Assembly (NCBI GenBank): GCA_903859215.1
Contig: CAIOLW010000036.1
Span: forward strand, 1 to 64,000
Reading direction: 5' to 3'
Origin: an uncultured bacterium
GTDB lineage: Bacteria; Krumholzibacteriota; Krumholzibacteriia; LZORAL124-64-63
Length of the DNA stretch: 64,000 nt
How positions within the stretch are numbered: the stretch's first letter is position 1; each line of letters starts with the position of its first letter. The notes below the pieces were generated by a model. That model was not told the DNA's origin and did not search any database. It saw only the letters and a list, made by a program, of their open reading frames with translations. This document shows, piece by piece, positions 10,101 through 16,748 of this stretch. Both the position numbers and the translations under genes were made by a program.

Positions 10101-10914
10101 GGACGGCGTGATCGACTGGACGCTGGGCACGGGCTACAACCCGCGCCGACCCGCGGGGCAGCGCTGGAGCGACATCTCCAGCGGATTGACGATCAAGCCC
10201 GGGCAGAGCCGCTACCTGCAGCTGAAGGTGAGCAACACCATCGACGCGCAGAAACTGGCCCTGCGCGACACGCGATTCAGTTACGGCGTGAACTTCAGCG
10301 GCCGACTCGACCTCGGGAAGGTGGCGGTCGAGGCGGACCGCAAGCGCAACCCGGCCATCGAGCGCCTGGGGCTGCCCGCGGCCGGCGCCGATTCGACCGC
10401 TGCCCGGAAAAAGACGGAGGGCAACGTGCCGGACGGCCGCGAGCGCAGCGGCGCAAACGGCGTGTTCGACGGCTCGAACGCCGACTTCGACGCGGCGGCC
10501 CGGGAAGAGGAATCGACGCGCGGCGCCACCGGCAAGGGCAGCCGCGACCTGACCGAGGGCGGCCGCTACCTGCCGTTCCAGACCAGCGGCTCGCTCAGCT
10601 ACTCGTACATGAACGCCACGGGGGACCGCCGCGCCAGCGCCAACGTCTCGGTGCGCGCGAACCTCAGCCGCTACTGGGAATTCAACTACCAGACGTCGTT
10701 CGACCTGGTCACCGGGGCGGCGCTCCGGCAGCAGTACACGCTCGGCCGCGACCTGCACTGCTGGCGCCTGGAGTTCAACCGCACCGTCAGCAGCATCGAC
10801 AGCCAGTTCGGTTTTCGTGTCTTCCTGAAGGCGATCCCCGCCCTCAAGTTCACCCGCGGCCGCGAGGACTACATGGGTTCGCTGGGTGACGGCCTCGGCG
10901 GCGGCTTTTACTAG
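7183..10914 (+). CDS. lptD: LPS-assembly outer membrane protein LptD (OstA-like)
   Basis: The 1243-residue protein has a signal peptide (AGIALGLAAFALLAPATARS), an N-terminal periplasmic OstA/LptA-like beta-jellyroll region (about residues 35-360, with repeats such as QGNVRLTRG and ASVLTCRRAHYD), an alanine-rich linker near 400-435, a second OstA-like segment, and a long C-terminal beta-barrel whose strands alternate aromatic and polar residues. LptD inserts lipopolysaccharide into the outer leaflet. It is longer than the proteobacterial form (about 780), as is common in FCB bacteria, and may combine LptA and LptD functions. Its ATG overlaps the ROK stop codon by one base. An acidic, glycine-rich insertion near residues 1060-1130 is probably a surface loop. 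Confidence 0.88.
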   Translation: MKSRGRTAAGIALGLAAFALLAPATARSQLPQSRVRADKLVDQLVGGHTISCMYGNVFIDRDSVTAAADTAYFARDTDQYDLQGNVRLTRGASVLTCRRAHYDQRTAASAFAGDVRVTENDVTGSGATGDSRGNGRWLSLRGEALLVAPEYTVRGDTITQDRQTSTGEAFGHVRIVEPGATNLVTGGHAVFDRRADTAVVDRAPELTSRSNRGGLLVAESRLMRLFRAEDRVVMIDSVRIRQALGTARADTAVALGRQRLVLTGSPRVKLNRGTVLTGERIEFEYVGEQLRRVILTGTARTADDGPDSLANLYPGLPRQDVLEGDAIAIDFEDEEVRRTEVIGHARSVYTPLDVGAEVATNDVSGDTIIVYFRDQEVRRVRVLGKAAGKYRFAQVAAWATRRAAGEADSLAAVAVPDSAAAAAASTAPDSAAATGRGPSFETAAELVDYAGDRVTFELRERSMAIDGRSRLDYGKTKLKARQVRLAMNTRELYAAGEPIAEDDDKVTGQRMGYNFRNRTAVVDSGVTSFDDYYYVGKGIRRFGDETMKIDGGRMTSCDLEEPHYHFWSKRMKMKPGDKVVAAPIVLKIGNVPVFALPFYFKNLQEGRRSGVLFPTFDFGWSSREGRYIRDLGYYWAISDYLDILVQGDYNEHSDAALRSSTRYVKRYAYSGGIDWSRRDGLGTDASRQWQLFWYHNQPALLDDYQFRSDVRLASNTLSRNDLTGSGSRDIVSGQFKSSAYLSRNWSLLSASLNASRDGRVNATDQLNTTDNLLYNMTLPSLSLNFRQMALAPALTAGRHGSPFGDLLRATYFQQGYALNQVRAGYEEHDVRTLGASGNWSLRVQPPRLGIFNFGLNATARQGWQRQSTAGRSWLADGAGGGTWQPLSGRVESTSPAVSFGASLGTTLYGLFPAHIGPLRAIRHTVRVASSWNVSPALGDKQPYSTSLSLSLDQRFDVKYRPGGADTTAADRKLDGVIDWTLGTGYNPRRPAGQRWSDISSGLTIKPGQSRYLQLKVSNTIDAQKLALRDTRFSYGVNFSGRLDLGKVAVEADRKRNPAIERLGLPAAGADSTAARKKTEGNVPDGRERSGANGVFDGSNADFDAAAREEESTRGATGKGSRDLTEGGRYLPFQTSGSLSYSYMNATGDRRASANVSVRANLSRYWEFNYQTSFDLVTGAALRQQYTLGRDLHCWRLEFNRTVSSIDSQFGFRVFLKAIPALKFTRGREDYMGSLGDGLGGGFY

Positions 10915-10935
10915 GCACAGGTAACCCCTTTCTTG

Positions 10936-10964
10936 TTGACAGGATTTCTTTATGGCGTTGTCAT
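10936..10964 (+). promoter_or_regulatory. Predicted promoter of the HU gene, next to an inverted repeat covering the ribosome-binding site
   Basis: TTGACA (10936-10941) is a consensus -35 box; TGTCAT lies 17 bases downstream (10959-10964). CCCCTTTC at 10925-10932 is the exact reverse complement of GAAAGGGG at 10972-10979, which contains the HU ribosome-binding site. If a longer transcript comes from lptD, this hairpin could hide the site; from the local promoter it could not form. Confidence 0.6.
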
Positions 10965-10988
10965 CACCCCTGAAAGGGGGCGACAGCC

Positions 10989-11282
10989 ATGAACAAGACC
11001 GAACTCATCGAGGAAGTGGCCCGACGCACCGGTACAAGCGTGGCGGCTGCCCGTCGCACCGTCGACGCCCTGTTCTCCACGGCCCCGCGCGAAGGCATCA
11101 TCGCGGGCGTGGTGGCCAAGGGCGACAAGGTGCAGATCACGGGATTCGGGACCTTTGAGCGGCGCCGCCGGAAGAAGAGGGCGGGACGCAACCCGCAGAC
11201 CGGCGACGAACTGATCATCCCCGGCGGCAACTACCCGGCCTTCTCGGCCGGCAAGAGCCTCAAGGACCGCATCTGCAAGTGA
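10989..11282 (+). CDS. HU/IHF family DNA-binding protein
   Basis: The 97-residue protein has the whole HU fold: helical N-terminus (MNKTELIEEVARRTGTS), the turn ITGFGTFERRRR, and the DNA-minor-groove arm RAGRNPQTGDELIIP, ending SAGKSLKDRI. The proline at the arm tip (GRNPQTG) is the intercalating position. HU dimers bend and compact DNA. AAAGGGGG lies 8 bases upstream of ATG 10989. The gene has its own promoter and terminator, so it is probably monocistronic. Confidence 0.96.
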   Translation: MNKTELIEEVARRTGTSVAAARRTVDALFSTAPREGIIAGVVAKGDKVQITGFGTFERRRRKKRAGRNPQTGDELIIPGGNYPAFSAGKSLKDRICK

Positions 11283-11302
11283 CCCCGGCCTGGCCGGGAG
11301 CA

Positions 11303-11335
11303 GGGGGCGGCCGGACCGGTCGCCCCCCGTCTTTT
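11303..11335 (+). terminator. Rho-independent terminator after HU gene
   Basis: GGGGGCG (11303-11309) pairs with CGCCCCC (11320-11326), with a further CCGG/CCGG pairing inside, followed by CGTCTTTT. Confidence 0.8.
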
Positions 11336-11357
11336 CCGGGTGGGGCGCACTGCCCGG

Positions 11358-11386
11358 TTGCCACCATCGGCTCCCGCGCGTAGAAT
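11358..11386 (+). promoter_or_regulatory. Predicted promoter for the cytochrome/metallophosphatase gene
   Basis: TTGCCA (11358-11363), 17-base spacer, TAGAAT (11381-11386). It lies between the HU terminator and the ATG at 11490. Confidence 0.6.
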
Positions 11387-11489
11387 TAGGAACTCATCGC
11401 TTGGCAGGGGGTTGGATGTCCCCTGACGGCGCGCCCCCGTGCGCGTGGAATTTCCGTTCGCCTTCGAACGCCGAACAAGAGGTCTGCCG

Positions 11490-12857
11490 ATGAACCCGAA
11501 GAAGGGTTGGCTCACGCTCCTGGGAGTGTGCCTGACGCTGGTCGCCGCTGTTGCGCTCGCGGCCGGCACCGGCACCGCGCCCAAGGCCGCGCCGGGGCCG
11601 CACCGGGACTGGAAGAACATCAGCGTGCTCTACCTGAGCGACATCAAAGGCAAAGTCGAGCCCTGTGGCTGAAAATCCCACCAGCGTGGTGGGCTGGCCC
11701 GGCGGGCTGCCTTTATGGACAAGGTGTTGCAGGAGAACAAGCCGCTGTTGCAGGTGGACGCGGGTGACGTGTTCGGTACGCGCAACCAGAACGAGCGCGA
11801 GCAGACGCGTTTCCTGTGCGAGGAACTGGGCACGTTCGGTCTCGACGCGATCGGGCTCGGCGAGCAGGACCTCAACTACGGCGTCGATTTCCTGCGCGAG
11901 ATGATGACGAAGAACAGCCTGCCTTTCATCAGCGCCAATGCGCGCGATGCGAAGACGGGCGAACTGCTGCTGCCGCCCTACCGGATCGTCGAGCGCAACG
12001 GCATCAAGTACGGCATCACCAGTGTGCTGGACCCGGCCGAGCAGATCATGACGCTGACCGGCGGCGAGGGCCAGTTCAAGGTGGACGACCCGGCGGCGAC
12101 GCTGAACGAGCTGCTGCCGAAGCTGCGCAAGGAATGCGCGTGCGTGGTCCTGCTGTCGCACCTGGGGGAAACGGGCACCGAGACGCTGCTCAAGGACCTC
12201 AAGGGTGTGGACATCTGCGTCATCGGGCACACGTTCCGCAACATCGAGACCGAGCGCGTCATCAACGACACGGCGGTGTTCAGCTCGGCGTACGAGGGAC
12301 GTTTCATCGGCCGGGCCAACCTCTTCATCGAGGTGCAGACCGGACGCGTGATGGCGATCGACGTCGGCATGATCGACTTCGACGACAAGATGCCGGACGA
12401 TCCGGAAGTCGTGGCCAAGATCGAGAAGTTCAAGGCCGACCTGACCGCGTTCAAGGATGCCAAGCGGGCGGCCTATCCGCGCGTGTACGGTTCGGACAAG
12501 GAGCAGTTCCTGGGCGACCGGACGTGCTTCAACTGCCACGAGGACGCCTGGAAGACCTACGCCGAGACGGGTCACCGGCGGGCCTTCACCAGCCTGCGCG
12601 GCGACGGCCAGAGCACCGAGCCGGACTGCCTGGTCTGCCACACGACCGGCTACCAGTACAAGAACGGCTACTCGGACGAGCGCCCGTTCAACAGCCTGGT
12701 GAACGTGCAGTGCGAGGCGTGCCACAGTTACGGCACCACGCACGCGCGCGACGGCAAGTGGCGCCTGCAGGCCCGCAACTCCTGCGTGACCTGCCATGAC
12801 AAGGCCAACAGCCCGAATTTCGACTATGAGACGTACTGGGCGAAGATCAAGCACTAG
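11490..12857 (+). CDS. Secreted metallophosphatase-like tetraheme cytochrome c, predicted selenoprotein (in-frame TGA at 11670-11672)
   Basis: Reading TGA 11670-11672 as selenocysteine gives a 455-residue protein with U61. It starts at ATG 11490 after AAGAGGT with a signal peptide (LLGVCLTLVAAVALAAG). Next comes a metallophosphoesterase-like region: VLYLSDIKGKVEPCG-U-KSHQRGGLARR, VDAGDVF, GLGEQDL, LLSHLGE and IGHTF, which resemble the metal-ligand blocks of 5'-nucleotidases with the last one degenerate. The C-terminal 120 residues carry four CxxCH heme sites (CFNCH, CLVCH, CEACH, CVTCH), as in cytochrome c554-type proteins. From memory, relatives have EPCGC followed by GGLxRR, so the TGA replaces the cysteine codon. 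The alternative is a gene broken by a nonsense mutation. The electron partner and substrate are unknown. Confidence 0.8.
11677..11709 (+). promoter_or_regulatory. Candidate bacterial SECIS element
   Basis: Two hairpins follow the TGA. The distal one pairs TGGCCC (11695-11700) with GGGCTG (11704-11709; four Watson-Crick pairs plus two G-U) and has apical loop GGC, beginning 28 bases after the TGA. A GG-containing apical loop 16-37 bases downstream is the known pattern of bacterial SECIS elements. The proximal one, CCCACC/GGTGGG (11677-11682 and 11688-11693), is a perfect stem with loop AGCGT but is closer (10 bases) than usual. Which one SelB would read cannot be decided here. Confidence 0.6.
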
Positions 12858-13674
12858 AAGATCAAGCACCGGGGGCGCCGGCGCTGCGCGCGCCATCGCC
12901 ATCGCTGCCCTGTTCGTGGCGTCGGGGGTGCGGCCGGTCCGCGCCCTCGACGTTTTCACGCTCTGGCGCCAGCCGAACGTGCCGCTGCACATGGCCGAGG
13001 GCGAGTGGGCCGACTACCGCTTCCAGGTCACGGCGGGCGGGCGGCAGGAGCAGAGCCTGACGCGCGTGGCCTGCCTCGACCGTGCCGCCGGCACCGACGA
13101 CCAGGCCTGGGTCGTCGAGGTGCTGCCGCTGGCCGAGGAACCGGGCGGGCGCCTGGTCCCCGTGCCGGGCGAAGGCCTGCGCCTGCGCCTGTCGCGCAAG
13201 CTGCTTTCGCGGACCGGCAGCCTGCTCGACCACGTCCTGGGCGCGAAGCAGTGGACCGGAGGGCGCGCGACCGAACTGTCGGCGGCCCAGCTGCGCGGCG
13301 ACCCGCTGATCGCCGATTCCTTCCGCGAGGACTTCCTGGCCTCCACGGTGACCACCGGCCAGCCGACCACCCGGGTGATCGGCGGCGTCCAGTACCTGTG
13401 CGACCAGTCGGTGATGGCCGCGGCCGACACCCAGGTGGCGGCGCTGCCGGCCGGGAACCTCCGCCAGGTCACCACGCGGGAACTGACGGCCGCCACGAAC
13501 CCCGATCTGCCCTTCCTGGGCCTCGCTTACGCCACCGAGAGGGTGCGCGCCGACTCGTCCCTGGACCGCCCCGGGGGGCGCCTGCGGCCGCCACCGGCCC
13601 GGGTCCGGGTCGAAGTCATGGAACTGGTGGCCCACGGAAAGGGCGCCCGGCCCGTGCTCGGCCGTACCGATTGA
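12826..13674 (+). CDS. Secreted protein of unknown function
   Basis: I do not recognise this 282-residue protein. It has a basic N-terminus (RRTGRRSSTRRSS) and a hydrophobic segment (AIAIAALFVASG) ending at VRA-LDV, so it is probably exported with a Sec signal peptide. The mature part is rich in Arg, Ala and Leu with no cysteine cluster, repeats or membrane segment; blocks such as EGEWADYRFQV and GGVQYLCDQSVMAAAD recall soluble periplasmic proteins. The ATG at 12826 overlaps the end of the cytochrome gene by 32 bases; the next in-frame start codon lies inside the signal peptide. It is probably cotranscribed with the cytochrome gene and could serve it. Confidence 0.6.
   Translation: MRRTGRRSSTRRSSTGGAGAARAIAIAALFVASGVRPVRALDVFTLWRQPNVPLHMAEGEWADYRFQVTAGGRQEQSLTRVACLDRAAGTDDQAWVVEVLPLAEEPGGRLVPVPGEGLRLRLSRKLLSRTGSLLDHVLGAKQWTGGRATELSAAQLRGDPLIADSFREDFLASTVTTGQPTTRVIGGVQYLCDQSVMAAADTQVAALPAGNLRQVTTRELTAATNPDLPFLGLAYATERVRADSSLDRPGGRLRPPPARVRVEVMELVAHGKGARPVLGRTD
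12843..12869 (+). repeat. Short tandem duplication across a stop codon
   Basis: AAGATCAAGCAC occurs at 12843-12854, followed by the stop TAG, then again at 12858-12869. The first copy is the last four sense codons of the cytochrome gene; the second lies inside the next gene's signal peptide region. Confidence 0.9.
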
Positions 13675-13700
13675 CCGCGCGCTTCGCGGCGTGGTATGAT
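13671..13700 (+). promoter_or_regulatory. Promoter giving an apparently leaderless mRNA
   Basis: TTGACC (13671-13676, overlapping the upstream stop codon), 18-base spacer, extended -10 TGG-TATGAT (13692-13700). The downstream ATG begins only 7 bases after the -10 box, about where transcription should start. Confidence 0.7.
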
Positions 13701-13706
13701 TAACCC

Positions 13707-14558
13707 ATGCACACCAATGACCTGAGCGCTTTCCGGGCGGAGGCTCACGACTTCCTCCTCGGGCAGCAGAAGCCTTTGCCAACGCCCGCCATCGCCCGAC
13801 GCCTGTTCGGGGCGCGTCGGCATGAGATGCCCGAGACCCAGGTCGTGGTGCGCGCCCTGCTGGCGAGCGACCCCCGGTTCGTCGAGACCCATGACCACTG
13901 CTGGACCGTCTTCGCCTCGCCGCTGATGACCCAGGCGCTCGAAGCGGCCGAGTTCGCGGTCGTCGACCTCGAGACCACCGGCAGCGTCATCGGCGTCGAT
14001 GAGATCATCGAGATCGGCCTGTGCATCGTGCGCGGCGGGCGCGTCGTGGAGTCATTCTCGACACTCGTGTGGAGCGACCGCCCCATCCCGCCCTGGGTGG
14101 CGCGGCTGACGGGCATCCGCAACGATGACCTCGAGGGCGCGCCGACGTTTTCCGATATCGCCGAGCGCCTGGCCGGCCTGCTCGACGGCCGCGTCTTCGT
14201 CGCGCACGACATCCGCTTCGACCTGCCGTTCCTGCGCTGGGAGTTCGCGCGCCGCGGCATCGCCCTTCCGGCGGTGACGGGCCTGTGCACGCTGCAGCTG
14301 TCGCGGCAGATGTGGCCGGATCTGTCCAGTCGCAGCCTGCCCGACCTGGCGCGACGTTTCAACATCACCCACGACAACCCGCACCGCGCGGCCGCCGATG
14401 CGCTGGCCACGGCCGGCGTCCTGTCCGAGGCGCTCGCGCGCGCGGGCGAACTCGGCCTTGTCGACCTGGGCGACCTCTACCGCCTCGACAGCATCATGGC
14501 CGCGCGCCCCGAGACCGCGTCCGGGCCGTCGCTCGCCGCCCGCGTCGCCGAATCCTGA
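13707..14558 (+). CDS. DnaQ-like DEDDh 3'-5' exonuclease
   Basis: The 283-residue protein has an N-terminal 75-residue region resembling a small winged-helix domain (QVVVRALLASDPRFVETHDHCWTV), then an exonuclease domain of the DNA polymerase III epsilon type: Exo I VVDLETTG (D87, E89), Exo II HDIRFDLPFLRWEF and Exo III HNPHRAAADALATA-like DNPHRAAADALATA with the His-x4-Asp pair. Length and domain order resemble the exonuclease-plus-HTH proteins seen beside UvrC-like nucleases rather than the replicative proofreading subunit. Its exact role in DNA repair is not known. The mRNA seems leaderless. Confidence 0.85.
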   Translation: MHTNDLSAFRAEAHDFLLGQQKPLPTPAIARRLFGARRHEMPETQVVVRALLASDPRFVETHDHCWTVFASPLMTQALEAAEFAVVDLETTGSVIGVDEIIEIGLCIVRGGRVVESFSTLVWSDRPIPPWVARLTGIRNDDLEGAPTFSDIAERLAGLLDGRVFVAHDIRFDLPFLRWEFARRGIALPAVTGLCTLQLSRQMWPDLSSRSLPDLARRFNITHDNPHRAAADALATAGVLSEALARAGELGLVDLGDLYRLDSIMAARPETASGPSLAARVAES

Positions 14559-14579
14559 CCCTGACCAGCCGCCCTGACT

Positions 14580-14599
14580 GAAGCCCCGCAAGGGGTTTC
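14580..14599 (+). terminator. Hairpin terminator after the exonuclease gene
   Basis: GAAGCCCC (14580-14587) and GGGGTTTC (14592-14599) form an 8-pair stem with one G-U pair and a GCAA tetraloop; the following tract (AACTTTC) is only weakly T-rich. Confidence 0.6.
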
Positions 14600-14628
14600 A
14601 ACTTTCGTGCCGCCGCACCAGACGCCGG

Positions 14629-14657
14629 TTGACGATCCCGAATATGTGTCGTAGTAT
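14629..14657 (+). promoter_or_regulatory. Predicted promoter for the small CxxC protein
   Basis: TTGACG (14629-14634), 17-base spacer, TAGTAT (14652-14657), about 80 bases before ATG 14738. Confidence 0.65.
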
Positions 14658-14737
14658 GCGCGGAGCGCCCGTCTGCACAGTCGCCCTGCGCGACGCCCGG
14701 ACGGCGCGGACGCGGAACCGGAGCCAAGGAGGAGCCA

Positions 14738-14917
14738 ATGGCCGGCGTCAAGGAAGATGATGTGCTTGTCCGCGACGAGAGCTTCGTGAAGTACGAGAGG
14801 TTGCTGTCCAAGGCCGAGAGTGAAGGGCGCATCGACGGGCCGAACAAGTGCCTGGTGTGTGGGATGCGCTACCTGAGCAAGGACGAGGCGGACGGCTGCT
14901 GCCGGATCTCCACCTAG
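14738..14917 (+). CDS. Small zinc-ribbon-like protein (59 aa), unknown function
   Basis: A 59-residue open frame begins at ATG 14738 with an excellent ribosome-binding site (AAGGAGGA, 14726-14733) and its own promoter. The N-terminal half is charged and probably helical (EDDVLVRDESFVKYERLLSKAESEG); the C-terminal half has a CLVCG knuckle (C39, C42 by my count ±1) and a CC pair near the end, so four cysteines could hold one zinc. I do not recognise the family. The next gene, 15 bases further on, also starts with a two-knuckle zinc ribbon, so the two may be functionally linked. Confidence 0.7.
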   Translation: MAGVKEDDVLVRDESFVKYERLLSKAESEGRIDGPNKCLVCGMRYLSKDEADGCCRIST

Positions 14918-14932
14918 GTTATCGCCATCACC

Positions 14933-15619
14933 ATGAAGTCCCGACAATTCTGTTCCGTCTGCAAGCAGTGGCTTGACATGGAAGTCGTCCCCACCGGCGA
15001 CGGTGACGACGACGGCGTCGTCTGGTTCCGCTGTCCCCAGTGCCAGGGCTTCCTGCCGAAACTCGGCCTGTCCACGGCGGCCGGGGTCGGCACCGAGGAC
15101 ACAAAGGCCGTTGCCGGCAACACTGCCGGCAACGTCGCCATCGACGAGGACCGCCTCGCCGGCGGCGGGGACGCCGACGATGCCGACGATGCCGGCCTTG
15201 ACGTGCTCCTGGATGACGTCGCGGACGACGACCTGGAAGACGACCTGGACGACGACCTGGACGATGATCTGGCTGACGATCTGGCTGACGATCTGGCTGA
15301 CAACGTCCTGGCCGGCGGCGCCGCGATCGGGCCCGGGGACGACGAGGATGAACTCGTCGGCCGCCCCCCATTGCCGCCCGGAGTCCAGCCCGAGCCCGTG
15401 CACGAATACGCCGCGATGCTCGCGGCGGTGGATCCCGAGCAGTCCCTGCCGTACCGCCCGTGGGAGTCCTACGAGGTGGGGCAGTGCATCCTGCACCTGG
15501 CCTGGAACGACTGCGGCGTCGTGGTCGCGAAAGAGCAGCTGCCGGGGGGGCGCCGCGTGCTCAAGTGCTGGTTCCAGGGCGCCGGCGTGGTCCGCCTCAT
15601 CGAGAACGCGCCGCGATGA
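14933..15619 (+). CDS. Zinc-ribbon protein with acidic repeat and Tudor/CarD-like C-terminus, unknown function
   Basis: The 228-residue protein has three parts: an N-terminal zinc ribbon (FCSVCKQW...FRCPQCQGFL), an extremely acidic middle (about residues 70-125, Asp-rich, partly six copies of the tetrapeptide DLxD), and a C-terminal segment (YEVGQCILHLAWNDCGVVVAK, then KCWFQGAGVVRLIE). That last part resembles the small beta-barrel modules of CarD or of the UvrD C-terminus (pattern G..V.H...G.GVV), which bind RNA polymerase or nucleic acid. This last link is a pattern inference. The protein is cytoplasmic and probably cotranscribed with the 59-residue protein and the exported protein that follows. 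Confidence 0.65.
   Translation: MKSRQFCSVCKQWLDMEVVPTGDGDDDGVVWFRCPQCQGFLPKLGLSTAAGVGTEDTKAVAGNTAGNVAIDEDRLAGGGDADDADDAGLDVLLDDVADDDLEDDLDDDLDDDLADDLADDLADNVLAGGAAIGPGDDEDELVGRPPLPPGVQPEPVHEYAAMLAAVDPEQSLPYRPWESYEVGQCILHLAWNDCGVVVAKEQLPGGRRVLKCWFQGAGVVRLIENAPR
15230..15301 (+). repeat. Six 12-base tandem repeats encoding DLxD units
   Basis: Six consecutive in-phase 12-base units of the form GAYCTGGMNGAY; the last three (from 15266) are identical GATCTGGCTGAC copies, so copy number may vary between strains. Confidence 0.9.
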
Positions 15620-16503
15620 CGCGCGCGGCTTCCCGCCGCCTGCTCCTGGCCGCGACGGCCGTGGTCGCGCTGCTGGTGCCCGGCCGCCCTGCTTCCGCGC
15701 AGTTGCCCCGCTTCGAACCGCTGCCCTCGTGGGCGCCCGCCGACACGACTTCCCGCCTGTCCACGCACATCGCGTTCGACCGCTTCGGCGATGGCCGCTG
15801 GGGCTGGTCCGCCGACCGGCTGCTGGTCGACGCGCGCCTGCCGCTGGGCGGGCACGGGTGCCTGTTCCTGCGCCTGCCGTGCCTGCGCGTGGACACCGGA
15901 TCGTTGCCGGCGGTGACGCGCTGGCCCGGCATGGCCGGGCCGAAGATGGGCACGGGCTGGCCCGGCGAGAGCGTCGTCACCGGCGTGGGGCAGCTCGAGA
16001 TCGGCGGCGCCGGGCCGCTGACGCTGCCGGGCCTCGGTTCCTGCCAGGGTGTGGTGGCCTGCGGCGTGCCGCTGGGCCACGGCCGCTTCTACCCGTTCTC
16101 CAGCGCGGGCCTGCCCCTGCGCCTGGGGCTCACGCGCTGGCTCGCCCTGTCCGGCGACTGGTGGCTGGGAGCCGGCGCCGTGCTGGTCGTGCACGGCGGG
16201 CAGGGCGACGGGATCCTGGACCCGTCCGCGTACCCGAACGGCCGGCACCTCTCGCTGACGGTGGCCCGCGACGCCCTGGCCGCGGGCTGGGAATCACGCG
16301 ACCGCGGCGGCCGGCGCGAGCAGGTCGTATCTGTCGAGGCCAGCGTGCCCTGGAGCGGCGCCAACCGCGTGGGGCTGCGCGCCGAGCGCGAGATCACGGG
16401 GTCCGTCGACCGCGCCGCCGCCTGGTCCGCGGGCGTGTTCTGGCGCCTCGAGCCGCGACCGGTCGTCAAGACCGCTCGCGCCCCGCGGTCGGCGGCAAGA
16501 TGA
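15616..16503 (+). CDS. Exported protein of unknown function, possibly an outer-membrane barrel
   Basis: The 295-residue protein starts at ATG 15616, overlapping the previous stop by four bases, and has a clear signal peptide (RLLLAATAVVALLVPGRPASA-Q). The mature part has alternating hydrophobic segments (HIAFDRFGDGRWGWSADRLL, GLPLRLGLTRWLALSGDWWLG, NRVGLRAEREITG, AAWSAGVFWRLEP) that look like amphipathic beta strands ending in an aromatic-containing strand. An outer-membrane beta-barrel is therefore plausible, but I do not recognise the family. Confidence 0.6.
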   Translation: MTRAASRRLLLAATAVVALLVPGRPASAQLPRFEPLPSWAPADTTSRLSTHIAFDRFGDGRWGWSADRLLVDARLPLGGHGCLFLRLPCLRVDTGSLPAVTRWPGMAGPKMGTGWPGESVVTGVGQLEIGGAGPLTLPGLGSCQGVVACGVPLGHGRFYPFSSAGLPLRLGLTRWLALSGDWWLGAGAVLVVHGGQGDGILDPSAYPNGRHLSLTVARDALAAGWESRDRGGRREQVVSVEASVPWSGANRVGLRAEREITGSVDRAAAWSAGVFWRLEPRPVVKTARAPRSAAR

Positions 16504-16520
16504 TCGCGTTGCAAGTTGCC

Positions 16521-16536
16521 CTGTGAGGCCTCACAG
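16521..16536. promoter_or_regulatory. Perfect 16-base palindrome, possible activator site
   Basis: CTGTGAGGCCTCACAG is a perfect palindrome in the 245-base gap. It lies 150-165 bases upstream of a sigma-54-type promoter, the usual distance for an enhancer-binding activator site. Confidence 0.45.
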
Positions 16537-16685
16537 TCCGATGCGATTGACGCGACTTCCCCGTGATGACCTGCGCTTACCGATGATCCTCCGCCTGCTC
16601 CCTCTGGTTCCCCATGATGGCCGCCGAGTTCCCGACGCATCCGCGGATCCCTTGCCGCGCCGCCTTCAGGGAAGCCCGCGCACGG

Positions 16686-16701
16686 TGGCACGTTGATTGC
16701 C
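16686..16701 (+). promoter_or_regulatory. Sigma-54-type (-24/-12) promoter
   Basis: TGGCACGTTGATTGCC matches the sigma-54 consensus TGGCACGNNNNTTGCW at every fixed position except the last. Predicted transcription start near 16712; the next gene starts at 16749. Confidence 0.7.
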
Positions 16702-16748
16702 TTTTCCTCCGCAAGTGGCCGGACCAAACCAGCAGCGGAGCAGCAACC

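Noticed and set aside
11670-11672. Frameshift or assembly gap as the reason for the split cytochrome gene
   Set aside because: Both parts share one reading frame and join without a shift, so only the TGA needs explaining; a plain nonsense mutation is still possible and is kept as the alternative.
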